Origin: Chryseobacterium polytrichastri
GTDB taxonomy: Bacteria > Bacteroidota > Bacteroidia > Flavobacteriales > Weeksellaceae
Direction: 5' to 3'
Assembly (NCBI RefSeq): GCF_900142445.1
Contig: NZ_FRAV01000007.1
Span: forward strand, 1 to 64,000
Length of the DNA: 64,000 bases
In this document: positions 1-9,600 of the stretch, piece after piece
Numbering within the stretch: the stretch's first letter is position 1
Layout of the letters: each line of letters opens with the position of its first letter
Translations under genes and position numbers: made by a program
The notes under the pieces: generated by a model
Told to the model about the DNA's origin: nothing
What the model saw: only the letters and a program-made list of their open reading frames with translations
Database searches by the model: none

Positions 1-236
1 TTTAGCAGAAAGAATAAATGGGATATTAAAACAAGAATTTTTGATTTATAAATGCAAAAATATTCAAGATCTAAAACAAATGGTTAAAGAAAGTATTTAT
101 ATTTACAACAACAAAAGACCACATCTGAGTCTGAAGATGCAAACACCGGAAATGATGCATAAAAAATCCGGAAAAGTAAAATCTTCCGGATTCGTATCTT
201 AATTGATAACTTGTAAACCTATTTTAGGACTAGTCA
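1..236 (+). mobile_element. IS3-family insertion sequence, right end only
   Basis: The window starts inside an insertion sequence. A transposase C-terminus ends at 202. It is followed by a short tail whose last bases (about 211-236, ending GGACTAGTCA) look like the right terminal inverted repeat of an IS3-family element, which characteristically ends in CA. The left end lies outside the window, so neither the matching repeat nor a target-site duplication can be checked. The exact right boundary is inferred. Confidence 0.7.
2..202 (+). CDS. IS3-family transposase OrfB, C-terminal fragment (cut by window edge)
   Basis: The frame is open from base 2 to a TAA at 200-202 and encodes 66 residues. 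It begins LAERINGILKQEF and contains YIYNNKRPHLSL, the typical end of the DDE integrase core (rve_3) of IS3-family OrfB proteins: the glutamate-bearing helix region, then N-x-x-R-PH. The upstream part with the first two catalytic aspartates is outside the window. The visible part shows no frameshift, so the element may be intact. The transposase acts on its own terminal repeats in the cytoplasm. Confidence 0.85.
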   Translation, partial: LAERINGILKQEFLIYKCKNIQDLKQMVKESIYIYNNKRPHLSLKMQTPEMMHKKSGKVKSSGFVS

Positions 237-611
237 AAAATATAATTACGGAGCTTAAAAAATTTAAGTTTTCTTAATACAAATTAATAAATCACTTTAA
301 TAAGACTCATTTCTTAATCACTTAAAAAAGTAATCAGCATTACTATACATTCGTTTTACCAATTCGTGTGAAAGAGCTATATTTAAAAAAATAATATCTA
401 ATATCCACAATTAGCAACAGTACCAAACAACAACCTATTAATCAAACAGTTCTTCTTTTTTTTCTGAAATATTATCTTGAAAGTAAACGAAAATATTTTC
501 AACTGTATTTAAATGAGTTCATTTTACATACTAAATCGGACATATTTTGGCAATAAATCTTCAATAGGATCCTATCCTAAAACAAATCTTTAAAACAACT
601 TTTATAAAAAA
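237..611. other. Gene-free spacer between the IS3 end and the 7TM-AraC gene
   Basis: 375 bases of AT-rich DNA with stops in all frames. I see no RNA gene or convincing coding remnant. A small palindrome (ATAGGATCCTAT) lies near 564-575, about 40 bases before the regulator start. It could be an operator, but it is isolated and unsupported. Confidence 0.5.
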
Positions 612-1748
612 TTGATTTATACAACACTTTTAAATATTGCAATTTTCCAAGGAATAATCTTAGGCTTGGTTATTTTAAAGTCTTCCCTGTTCAATAGTAA
701 TTCAAATAAATATTTAGCTTACTTATTATTTACCCTTTCAATTAAATTACTGACTCATGTTTTTGATATTGAAAAGGTATTTACCTCCTATCCTCTTCTG
801 CATTTTATAGACGATATAGAATGGGTATTTCTAATGCCTGCTTTCCTATTCCTTTTTATTATAAACCGGATTGATGATAAAGGAAAATACAAACAAAAAA
901 AATATTTGTGTTTTATCCCATTTGCCTATTCCGCTGTGCTTAATATTATAAACGATCTTGATCATGTTGCCGGGGTTTATACTTTTTCTGAGTCAGGCAT
1001 CGCTATCATCAGCATACTTGGTTTGGTTCAACTTTTTTTAGCCGTTACATTCATCCCATTCCTTCCGGTTTACTCATATTTTATGATAAGGCATTTAAAA
1101 GATTCACAGGAAAAAAAATGGGTAATTACCTTACTAACCTTTGTTTCATTATTGTTATTTGCATGGCTTATTACCGCTCTGGCGGGCTTACTTCTTAATT
1201 ATGATATTTCTTCTACAATGAGTGCCTTGGCTTTATGTGCAACATTTATCATTCATTGGACCGCTTATATAGGTATTTACAAATATAAATTGGCCAAAAA
1301 CAAGGATGCTATCTACCATTTTTTACATCAAGATTCAGCTGTTTCATATTCCAATCTGCAAATCGTAGAAGATGATTCCCCACAAGAATATAAGGAATCT
1401 ATCACAGTTGATAATCTTTATTTTCAAAAACTAGAACTCCTTTGCAAAGATCAGCACATTTATACCGACAGTACATTAAACAGAGAAAAAGTTGCTGAAA
1501 AACTAGGCATAAGCGCTGGATATGTTTCTCAAATTGTAAACACGATAACAGGAGACAACTTCGCTCATTATATCAATCAATATCGAGTGGAAGCTGTTAA
1601 GGAAATGATATCAAATCCGGAATATGAAAACTACACTTTATTAACGATTGGATTAGAATCTGGGTTTACTTCAAAAACAACTTTTTATAATGCCTTTAAA
1701 AAAGTTACGGGTCAGACGCCCAATGAATATAAAAATACCATCAAATAA
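612..1748 (+). CDS. 7TM-type AraC family transcriptional regulator
   Basis: A 378-residue protein. The N-terminal ~235 residues hold about seven hydrophobic membrane segments. A short acidic linker and a C-terminal AraC/XylS DNA-binding domain (about residues 270-378) follow, with two helix-turn-helix units (EKVAEKLGISAGYVSQIVN, then the ESGFTSKTTFYNAFKKVTGQTPNEY signature). This is the common Bacteroidota design in which a membrane sensor is fused directly to the regulator. The start is a TTG at 612; an in-frame stop lies at 591 and no ATG occurs before residue ~75, so TTG is the only start that keeps the first helix. The next gene on the strand is an outer-membrane protein 90 bases away, a plausible but unproven target. 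A paralog lies at 13581-14720. The ligand is unknown. Confidence 0.88.
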   Translation: MIYTTLLNIAIFQGIILGLVILKSSLFNSNSNKYLAYLLFTLSIKLLTHVFDIEKVFTSYPLLHFIDDIEWVFLMPAFLFLFIINRIDDKGKYKQKKYLCFIPFAYSAVLNIINDLDHVAGVYTFSESGIAIISILGLVQLFLAVTFIPFLPVYSYFMIRHLKDSQEKKWVITLLTFVSLLLFAWLITALAGLLLNYDISSTMSALALCATFIIHWTAYIGIYKYKLAKNKDAIYHFLHQDSAVSYSNLQIVEDDSPQEYKESITVDNLYFQKLELLCKDQHIYTDSTLNREKVAEKLGISAGYVSQIVNTITGDNFAHYINQYRVEAVKEMISNPEYENYTLLTIGLESGFTSKTTFYNAFKKVTGQTPNEYKNTIK

Positions 1749-1838
1749 GTACCATTTTATCCATTTTTAAGGTTTTGAAACCTGCATTAATTTTTATTAT
1801 TTGAGTTTTGCATTCAAATAATTCAAATTAAATTTTTT

Positions 1839-2378
1839 ATGAAAAAAACCTTTTTACTAGTAATCATGTTGTTTGCTTTTTATTCTGTTAAGGCTCAAAA
1901 TGAAACTGATCCCAATCCTTATCAGAAAAACAATGAAATTAGATTAAATGTAATTGCGCCATTATCCGGTGCTGTGGAAGTAAATTTTGAACGTCACCTC
2001 AACAAAAATTCATCACTGGGTATTGCTGCATTTTTTGTTTATGATGATAAAAAAGAAAAGGATATGAATTACTTCATTTCCCCATATTACAGATATTATT
2101 TTGGAAAAAAATATGCTTCCGGTTTCTTTGTCGAAGGATTTGGAGCGTTCACTTCCATTGATGGAAAAAAAATATACTCAGCAGACAACCTGACATTCAC
2201 TGAGAATAAAGATGTCTATGATGTTGCATTGGGTGCCGGCTTGGGTTATAAATTGGTCACCAAAAAAGGATTCGTTTTTGAAGCCAACGTAGGTTACGGA
2301 AAACTTTTATTCAATGCAGACAAAACAGATCATGACGTGATTGCAAAGTATGGATTGAGTGTTGGTTACCGATTTTAA
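1839..2378 (+). CDS. Outer-membrane beta-barrel protein (DUF3575-like)
   Basis: A 179-residue protein with a clear signal peptide (KKTFLLVIMLFAFYSVKAQ). Alternating amphipathic strands follow, ending in GLSVGYRF; a terminal aromatic residue is typical of outer-membrane barrels. The segment IRLNVIAPLSGAVEVNFERHL resembles the opening strand of DUF3575/OmpW-like small barrels of Bacteroidota. It probably forms an 8-strand barrel in the outer membrane; no substrate can be assigned. It follows the 7TM-AraC gene by 90 bases on the same strand and may be its target or a co-transcribed partner. Confidence 0.78.
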   Translation: MKKTFLLVIMLFAFYSVKAQNETDPNPYQKNNEIRLNVIAPLSGAVEVNFERHLNKNSSLGIAAFFVYDDKKEKDMNYFISPYYRYYFGKKYASGFFVEGFGAFTSIDGKKIYSADNLTFTENKDVYDVALGAGLGYKLVTKKGFVFEANVGYGKLLFNADKTDHDVIAKYGLSVGYRF

Positions 2379-2568
2379 TATTAACGCTATCTAAAAACTA
2401 AAGAATGAATAAAATCCTGACGAGAGTTGGGGTTTTGTTTGGGTCATAAAGAATATTTATATAAACCGTAAGGAAAATTCCGTTCAAATACGGGTTGAAA
2501 ATTTTGAAATACTTTTTACTTTTGTTGTTTATAGTACACTATCATTTATTGAAGTCATCTTGACTTAA

Positions 2569-2853
2569 GTTTTAACTATTTCTGAGGCCAATAAAATTAT
2601 TAAATTTGATACCCAGATAAAAATCCCTATAACTGGAATAAAACAGTACTGCCGTATTCGCAAATGTATTGAAAGCTATGGGTGCTGTGTCATCAGTAGA
2701 TGTAAAAATTTTAACTAAATTAAAATTAACTTGGCATTATTTAGATGGGAATTTAAAAGAGATTATGCAATTAATTAAGCGGACATCCATGAAAAAACTT
2801 TACCCCATATGGGAAGCTATATTCAAATAAAACCCATTTTAGATATAAATTAA
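2569..2853 (+). pseudogene. Decayed WHH/HNH-type nuclease toxin tail (polymorphic toxin remnant)
   Basis: Three overlapping reading-frame pieces join into one recognisable toxin end. Frame 1 at 2602-2637 gives KFDTQIKIPITG. After a shift, frame 2 at 2642-2787 gives NSTAVFANVLKAMG and then LTWHYLDGNLKEIMQLIKRTS. After a second shift, 2788-2853 gives HEKTLPHMGSYIQIK and a TAA. Known WHH/LHH/HNH toxins of bacterial polymorphic toxin systems end with the same order: an AN..KAMG segment, TWHH.D, a TMQL segment, a histidine and PHMGS. Here the second His of the WHH motif reads Tyr (CAT to TAT would be one transition) and at least two frameshifts are present, so it is inactive. The toxin N-terminus is absent. 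The SMI1/KNR4 immunity gene starts 16 bases downstream. Confidence 0.72.
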
Positions 2854-2869
2854 TTTTAAATATAAGAAT

Positions 2870-3280
2870 ATGATCAATTTTGAAATAGAAAATAAACTTA
2901 TAACGCCACAAGAATTAAATGAGTTTGAAATAGAAATGGAGCTATCATTACCCCAAGATTATAAAGAATATATGTTAAAATATAATGGAGGATTTCCGTT
3001 GAGTTACTATATCTATTTTGGAGAGCCTGATGATGGTATACTTTTATCCGGTTTTAAATCTATTAAATATGGTACTTCTCTTGTAGAAAAGCAAGACTAT
3101 TTACCAAAAAATTATCTAAGTATCGGGCATATAGAAACCGGTTATTTAGCAATGTCACTAGATGAAAAAGATTATGGAAATATTTTTGTGTATTACTCAG
3201 AGGCAGATTTAGAATTTTCAGCTTCATCTTTTACTGAGTTTTTAGACGGTTTGGTTGATTATACCAATATATTTGAATAA
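2870..3280 (+). CDS. SMI1/KNR4 (SUKH) family protein, probable orphan immunity protein
   Basis: A 136-residue cytoplasmic protein with the SUKH fold signature: an N-terminal helix with LITPQELNEFEIEMELSLPQDYKEYMLKYNGG (about residues 10-41), where LPxDYKxxxLxxNGG is characteristic, then a C-terminal strand/helix region ending in a helix (SSFTEFLDGLVDY). SUKH proteins are immunity factors that bind and block nuclease toxins of contact-dependent or type VI/VII systems. It follows a broken WHH-type nuclease toxin tail, the usual order of toxin then immunity gene. With the toxin dead it may be an orphan kept against toxins of neighbours. Confidence 0.85.
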   Translation: MINFEIENKLITPQELNEFEIEMELSLPQDYKEYMLKYNGGFPLSYYIYFGEPDDGILLSGFKSIKYGTSLVEKQDYLPKNYLSIGHIETGYLAMSLDEKDYGNIFVYYSEADLEFSASSFTEFLDGLVDYTNIFE

Positions 3281-3352
3281 CGAAACATTTGCTAGTGGAA
3301 TTATTACCATTAAAAGACGATCCATTTCCTCCTGATGAGGAATAGGTAAAAT

Positions 3353-3390
3353 AAAAATAATGGATAACCAGTAGCTATCCATTATTTTTA
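3353..3390. terminator. Bidirectional hairpin terminator
   Basis: A stem AATAATGGATA / TATCCATTATT flanks a 9-base loop, with A-runs on the left and T-runs on the right. It lies between the convergent SUKH gene (+) and adenosine deaminase gene (-) and suits both directions. Confidence 0.8.
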
Positions 3391-3401
3391 TATATGATTC
3401 A

Positions 3402-4910
3402 TTAATTCAACTTCACATTCATTTTTCGAACAAAATCATCCCATTGATTATTCAAATATGGCAGCGCCTTCTTCTTTTCACTTTCATTCAGGGAAGAATA
3501 GTTGATTGAATTAAAAACCAGTTTCTTCAGTGCTTTTACATCAAGCTCCCAATACACAAAAGCTACCCAGAAATCATAGCCAAGACCTTCATATCCGTAA
3601 ACACTTGGGTCGTCACTATTAATTGAGCACTGTACTCCATTGCTTAATAAAACCCTTGCAGGATGGTTTCGCAGATCACTTACATATCCTAAAATCTGGT
3701 TACTGATGGGGCTCACCTCAACTAATTTATTTTGGTTTTTAATCAATTCCATTGTCTTTGGAAAATAAATCAAATTCAAACCGTGCCCAATCCTTGGATT
3801 GTTTAATGACGAAATATCTACTATATTTTTATTAAAGACAGAATTGCTTTCGCCTGCATGAAGAAAAAGAGGCATCGTTACCCCATACTTTTTACTGAGT
3901 GCGTCTAATTTCATCCAATTTTCCTGGAAAGAATTGATACTGTTTCCAGCCGCCTCATCTGCTACAAGATCAAAGCCCGAAATAATATTAGGAAATTCTT
4001 TTTTGAGTTCAAAGGCCGTTTCAAGTTGTTGATCAATGCTTTTCGGATCTAAAAATTTAAAACTTGAATAGATCAATTTCAAACTGAACTGCGGCTGTGT
4101 TTTTTGGATTTCTTTAACGACATCCTGCAAATCAGTAATCGAAGTTTTCAATGGATATTTTCCATGCTGAAAATCATAAAGTTCATCAAAGATAAATCTG
4201 ATTTCCAAGTGCTGTACTTTATTTGCCACCAAATCCTGAAAGCCTTTCTTGTAATATTCTTTAAAAAAAGGACGATAAGGCAATAACAAGCTAATACGTT
4301 TAAAACGTTTCTCAAATTCAATCCAATAATCTGTATAGCTACACAACTGATCTCTCTTCAGAATGAGAAGCTCCGTTAGTTCTTTTTCAAAAGCAGGAGT
4401 TGCATTAAGCTTTTCATTAAGATTGACAAATCCTTTTGGAACTTTTCCTCCTTCAAAAAAAGCCAGCTGACCGAAAATAAACTGGTCATTATCAGCTTGA
4501 TCATAAACGTAACATTCTTTGTACTTTCTTGCTGCTGTAATTACCCATTTTACATCGGTAATCCCTCCACTATGGCTATGCAGCAGGCCTCCTTTTGGCA
4601 TTGATTGAAAAATATTAAATAATTCACTGCCTTCTATCAATGGTTTTATTTCATTGAAAGAACTATTAAACAATGGTATTTTCTGTTGATTTGTTTCGGT
4701 AAGGAGCTTTTTTCGTAACTGAAATAATTTTTTATCCAATACCATTTCAGCATCAGATAATTTTATATCAGCATCAAAAGCTAATGATTCATTTTCCCGT
4801 TCTAATACAGTCCAATCTTTTTGATAAGTGGATTGTGCAGCCACTCTATTTTGGCATCCAAACAAAGGAAATCCAAAAAGTAAAATATAAGTAAAATATC
4901 TCGTCTTCAT
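3402..4910 (-). CDS. Adenosine deaminase family protein (ADGF/CECR1-like), secreted
   Basis: A 502-residue metal-dependent amidohydrolase that should convert adenosine (or deoxyadenosine) to inosine and ammonia outside the cytoplasm. Motifs in order: MPKGGLLHSHSGG (about residues 105-116, zinc histidines), HAGE (zinc His and catalytic Glu), RIGHG, and CSINSDDPSVYG near the C-terminus (zinc Asp). The long N-terminal extension before the barrel and the spacing match secreted ADGF-type deaminases rather than the ~330-residue cytosolic enzyme. The signal peptide has a possible lipobox (PLFGCQ), so it may be a lipoprotein. It stands alone and converges on the SUKH gene. Role: purine scavenging or removal of extracellular adenosine (inference). 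Confidence 0.85.
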   Translation of the reverse strand: MKTRYFTYILLFGFPLFGCQNRVAAQSTYQKDWTVLERENESLAFDADIKLSDAEMVLDKKLFQLRKKLLTETNQQKIPLFNSSFNEIKPLIEGSELFNIFQSMPKGGLLHSHSGGITDVKWVITAARKYKECYVYDQADNDQFIFGQLAFFEGGKVPKGFVNLNEKLNATPAFEKELTELLILKRDQLCSYTDYWIEFEKRFKRISLLLPYRPFFKEYYKKGFQDLVANKVQHLEIRFIFDELYDFQHGKYPLKTSITDLQDVVKEIQKTQPQFSLKLIYSSFKFLDPKSIDQQLETAFELKKEFPNIISGFDLVADEAAGNSINSFQENWMKLDALSKKYGVTMPLFLHAGESNSVFNKNIVDISSLNNPRIGHGLNLIYFPKTMELIKNQNKLVEVSPISNQILGYVSDLRNHPARVLLSNGVQCSINSDDPSVYGYEGLGYDFWVAFVYWELDVKALKKLVFNSINYSSLNESEKKKALPYLNNQWDDFVRKMNVKLN

Positions 4911-5373
4911 AATATTGAGATTTGCTTTGTACGATTGATTTTACGCAACAATGTATTGAAAAAAAATAAAGATTACAATGAAATTCTATGAAAAATATAA
5001 TAAATTTTTAGAGTAAAAAGCAATAGCAATAAGGACTCCCTTGAAAAGTTCTCATTATCAGGATTAAAAGGATTCTTTCATTTATTAAAAAAGAAAAAAC
5101 TGGGTTTAATTTAAATCATAAAATACGGATTCCCACAAATTCATTTTTTTAATATGAATATCTTTGACACAAAAATAAGATGTATATTCCAACCAGATCG
5201 TAAATGTTAATTTAGAAATAATAAACGCTCAGATATGAAACCTCAACCAATACAATCTAATGTATTTAACAATAAGGTTTTCACATCAGGCATTATCATT
5301 AAGGAAAGATTTCTCTTATTCAATTAAAGGAAAGACAGGTGAAATGCAATATAATTTTTGACAGAACAGAATC
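4911..5373. other. Gene-free spacer between the divergent ADGF and sbcD genes
   Basis: 463 bases, AT-rich. It must contain promoters for both divergent neighbours, but no clear TAnnTTTG box stands out; the nearest candidate is the T-rich ATTTTTG run about 15-20 bases before sbcD. A 30-codon ORF (5235-5327) looks random. No RNA gene seen. Confidence 0.5.
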
Positions 5374-6609
5374 ATGAAAATCCTCCATACCGCAGACTGG
5401 CATATAGGTCAGCTGTTCCATGAATACGACCGTACCTACGAACACCAACAGTTCCTGAATTGGCTGGTGCAAACTTTACAAGATGAAAAGATTGATCTAC
5501 TTCTCATAAGCGGAGATGTTTTTGATATTTCTAATCCTGCAGCGGCTTCCATAAAAATGTTTTACAGCTTCCTCAACAATGCCACTAAAGCAAACCCAGA
5601 TTTACAAATCATTATTACTGCAGGCAATCACGATTCTGCGTCTCGATTAGAAGCACCAAAGCCGTTATTGGAATCCTCGAATGTACATATCATTGGTTTG
5701 GTTGAAAAAGATGCTACAGGAAATATTGATTATGAGAAATTACTTGTTCCTATCTATGACCATTCAGGAAACATAAAAATATGGTGTCTGGCTATTCCGT
5801 TTTTACGTATGGGTGACTATCCAACGATTCCCGACTCTGAAAATCCTTATACCGATGGCGTAACCGCATTGTACCAAGAAGCATTCGAATATGCGGAGAA
5901 TAAAAAACAGGATGGACAAACCATTATTGCCATGGGACATCTGCATACACATCATGCTGAGGTAAGTGATCTAGATGTGACCGAAAGACCGATTATGGGA
6001 GGTGTAGAATGTATTCCAGCCACAGCGTTTCATCAGGATATTAAATATGTCGCATTAGGTCATATCCACAAGGCACAATGCATTGGTGGAAAAGAGCACA
6101 TTCGATATTCGGGAAGTCCATTACCGATGTCTTTTTCTGAACTTAATTACAAACATCAGGTTATTGTGTTTGAACTCAACGATGAAATCAGCAACCTTAC
6201 ATCATTAGAGATCCCGCTCTTTGTCCCGCTGCAAAGAATTCCTCAAACCTCGCTGCCTTTACAAGAAGTGATTGTGTTATTAGAAAAATTACCTGTTGTA
6301 GAAAACGATTTAGAAATAGCGCCTTATCTTGAAGTAAAAGTATTACTTGATGGACCTGAACCTGCTTTGCGACATAAAATAGAAACTGCATTATTGGGTA
6401 AAAAAATAAGACTTGCTAAAATTGATGTTAAATACCCTACCGCAAGCCAGCAAACACCTGAATTTATTACCCAGGAAAAACTAATCGAACTACAGCCCTT
6501 GGATGTATTCGATAAAATATACCAATCCAAATACAACAGCAATGTTCCTGCCGATATACTGAAACTTTTTCAACAGGTAACGGAGGAAGTAAACCAAAAA
6601 GGAGAATAA
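5374..6609 (+). CDS. sbcD: Exonuclease SbcCD, nuclease subunit SbcD
   Basis: A 411-residue Mre11-family subunit of the SbcCD nuclease, which cuts DNA hairpins and processes blocked double-strand ends in an ATP- and Mn-dependent way. Metallophosphoesterase motifs are all present: ADWHIGQ (D8, H10), SGDVFD, GNHDS, GHLHTHH and GHIHK. A C-terminal capping domain follows. It starts with ATG at the canonical MKILHTADWHIG. The stop is one base before the sbcC start, so the two subunits are translationally coupled in one transcript. No anomalies. Confidence 0.95.
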   Translation: MKILHTADWHIGQLFHEYDRTYEHQQFLNWLVQTLQDEKIDLLLISGDVFDISNPAAASIKMFYSFLNNATKANPDLQIIITAGNHDSASRLEAPKPLLESSNVHIIGLVEKDATGNIDYEKLLVPIYDHSGNIKIWCLAIPFLRMGDYPTIPDSENPYTDGVTALYQEAFEYAENKKQDGQTIIAMGHLHTHHAEVSDLDVTERPIMGGVECIPATAFHQDIKYVALGHIHKAQCIGGKEHIRYSGSPLPMSFSELNYKHQVIVFELNDEISNLTSLEIPLFVPLQRIPQTSLPLQEVIVLLEKLPVVENDLEIAPYLEVKVLLDGPEPALRHKIETALLGKKIRLAKIDVKYPTASQQTPEFITQEKLIELQPLDVFDKIYQSKYNSNVPADILKLFQQVTEEVNQKGE

Positions 6610-6610
6610 G

Positions 6611-9600
6611 ATGAAGATATTGGCCATACGCATAAAAAACCTAGCCTCCTTAGAAGGAAATACTGAGATTGACTTTACCGCCGAACCCCTTTCTTCAGCA
6701 GGAATTTTTGCCATAACCGGAGCTACCGGAGCCGGTAAATCTACCATATTGGATGCGCTCTGTTTGGCTTTATACGGTAAAACTCCCCGATACCTTCAGG
6801 CAAAAGAAACAGGAATAGAAATCTATGATGTACAGGGAAGTACACTTAGTCAAGGAGATGTGCGAAGTATTTTACGTGACGGAACTGCCGATGGATTTGC
6901 TGAGGTTGATTTTAGAGGAGTCGATGGGCAACATTACCGTGCCACCTGGAGTGTAAGACGTGCCAGAAATAAAGCGGAAGGAAGTATGCAGTCTGATTCT
7001 GTCACCTTAAAGAATATAAGTTCCGAGGTAGCTATTCCGGGTAAAAAAGTAGAAACGCTGAGAGAAATAGAAAGGCTTGTTGGTTTAAATTTTGAGCAGT
7101 TTACCCGATCTGTATTATTGGCACAAGGCGATTTTACTGCCTTTATGAAAGCCAGCAAAGATGAAAAATCATCCTTATTAGAAAAACTTACCGGAACCCA
7201 TATTTACTCCGAAATTTCTAAAAAGATATTCGAAAAAAATAGGATTGAAGAACAACAGCTTCGCGAACTTACCCTCCGAAAAGAAGGAATCGTAACCTTC
7301 AACGAAGAAGAACTCAAAACTTTATTGGAAGAGCAGAATGTTTTAACAATTCAAATTAAGGGGTTAGAAAAAGAAATAGAAAATCTAAGCAACGAAATAA
7401 ATTGGCACGAACAGCTTGCTACATTTCAAGTCAATCTTCTTGAAGCCAATACCGCATTACAACAAGCAACTGATAATAAAGTAAATACAAGCACACGTAG
7501 ACAAAAGCTATTGGTTACCGAACAGGTGCAACAAACCAGAAGTTGGGCAGATGCACAAAAATATTCACAGAAACAGCATGATGAGAAAACAACCGCTTTA
7601 GGTAAGCTAGAAGAGACAATTACATCGCTTCAAGAACAAAAAGGAAAATTAGAAACACAACTTTCAGAAGCTGGAAATCATTTAATCACACAAAATAAAG
7701 CCCTTGATGATGCTCTCCCCTTTCTTGAGCAAGCAAAAAAACTCGATACACTCCTCGTTGAAAAAAAGGAAACATTAGAAAAAACCAAAAAAGAAGCTGA
7801 GAATGCTTCAGAAGCAAGTAGCCAGCAAGAAAAATCATTGACGGATAAACAAGCGGAATTAGCAATTGTATCAACTCAGATTACCACTATCACCAACTGG
7901 CAAACAGAAAACAGAGACCGTAGCCTAATCGCTGAAAATAAAAACATCATTCTCTCCAAATTACAGGATGCTCAAAAGCTTTTGGAAACCGTACAATCTT
8001 CCACCAAAGAATTGGATGTAGTAAAGGATAAAATTAGTCATACTGAGACCGAAAAAACAACGATTGAAGCGAACCTAGGTAAACAAAATCAAGAATGGGA
8101 AAGTCTAAGGAAAACATATGATTTCCAATCGAAAGAATTGCTATTAATACCAATCGAAAGTTTAAATTCAGATAAAGAATCAACAACCCGATCTGTCGAA
8201 AATACCATCAAAGCACAAGCGCATTGGCAACTGTTATATGGCACACTTACAGAATTGGAAACTTTAAACCAGAAGCAACTAACAGATCAATCCGACTCTC
8301 AAACAAAACAACAAAGCCTGGAAGAACTTTCCAGACAATTGGTTGTAGAAAATGCTAGAAAAGAAACTGCTGCACAGCTTTTACAGCAAGCCCGTCTGGC
8401 ATCAGCCGAAAATATTGAGACGCTTAGAAATGCTTTAGTTGATGAAGAACCGTGCCCGGTATGTGGCAGCACAAGCCATCCTTATACCCAACATCATCCG
8501 CAATTACAAAATGTATTGGCTAAGTTGGAAGAAGCTTACAATGAAAATGATCGCATATATCTTACCAGTTTCGGTAAGCATAAAGCTTTAGAGCAAGCTT
8601 TTCAAACGCTACAACAAACCATTCAAAATCAAAGCGTGGCAATTCAAACCTCAAAAGCTGCCTTGGAAAGTAGAAAACAAATTTGGGAACAATTCGATAT
8701 TGCCCAAGAAAGTCATTCGATAGCTAATGCTAAAAAAGCAGACTGGATTGAAGAAAAATTACAATCACTCCAAACAAAACAAGACGGTTTATTTGCGCAA
8801 ATAAAGGCTCATACTCATCAAAAACAACAGCTAGAAGCAGATAAAACTAAAATCGATCAATTAAAGGAAACCATTGATAGTCTAGCGAATCAATTAAAAG
8901 ATAAGAATACATCCATTGCTCTTTACCTAGAACAGCAAAATGGAAAGGCTAAGGAACAAAACAAAGCGACATTGGATCTTCAGGAGGTTGAGAAAATAGT
9001 CTCCCCCTACTTCACCACCTCAGAATGGATGAAAAACTGGAAGGCAGATCCCACTACATTTGTAGAACGCATTGAAACCTTTGCCAAAACATGGAATGAA
9101 AACTCTGAGAATTTAGCGCAAAAAAATCTTCAAAAAGGTTCACTTGAGGCAACGTTAAAAGAGCTGGAAAGTCAGGCAAAAAAACTGTTATTGGAAGTTT
9201 CCAATACCTCAGCGGTATATGCACAACAAAACCAAAATTATTTGGAACTTACACAGCAACGCCATGATATTTTCGAAGGAAAATCTGCAAAAGATGTGGA
9301 AAATCAATTAAAACAATCCATCACTGAAGCTCAAAAAAAGCAGGATCAGCTTAAAGAAATACAACAGGAACTAAGTATTAACAATACAAAAGCCAACACC
9401 CAAAAGGAGGAACTGTTAGCCACAATAAGCATTCTAACAACAGAAGTAAAAAATGCTTCAGAAAAAATAAAAATCTGGCTTAATGATTATAATCAAAAAA
9501 ACAATCAAAGTCTAAGTATGACTGAGCTTCATCAGCTTCTTACCTTTACGAATGATTGGATTGATGCCGAACGTATAGCATTACAAACTATTGATGATGA

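Noticed and set aside
3281..3345. Short open frame ending LLPLKDDPFPPDEE after the SUKH gene
   Set aside because: Looks protein-like at its end but has no start and no recognisable family; could be chance.
5235..5327. 30-codon ORF starting MKPQPIQSNVFNNK upstream of sbcD
   Set aside because: Too short, no signal peptide or motif, and no clear promoter; likely chance or an unrecognisable remnant.
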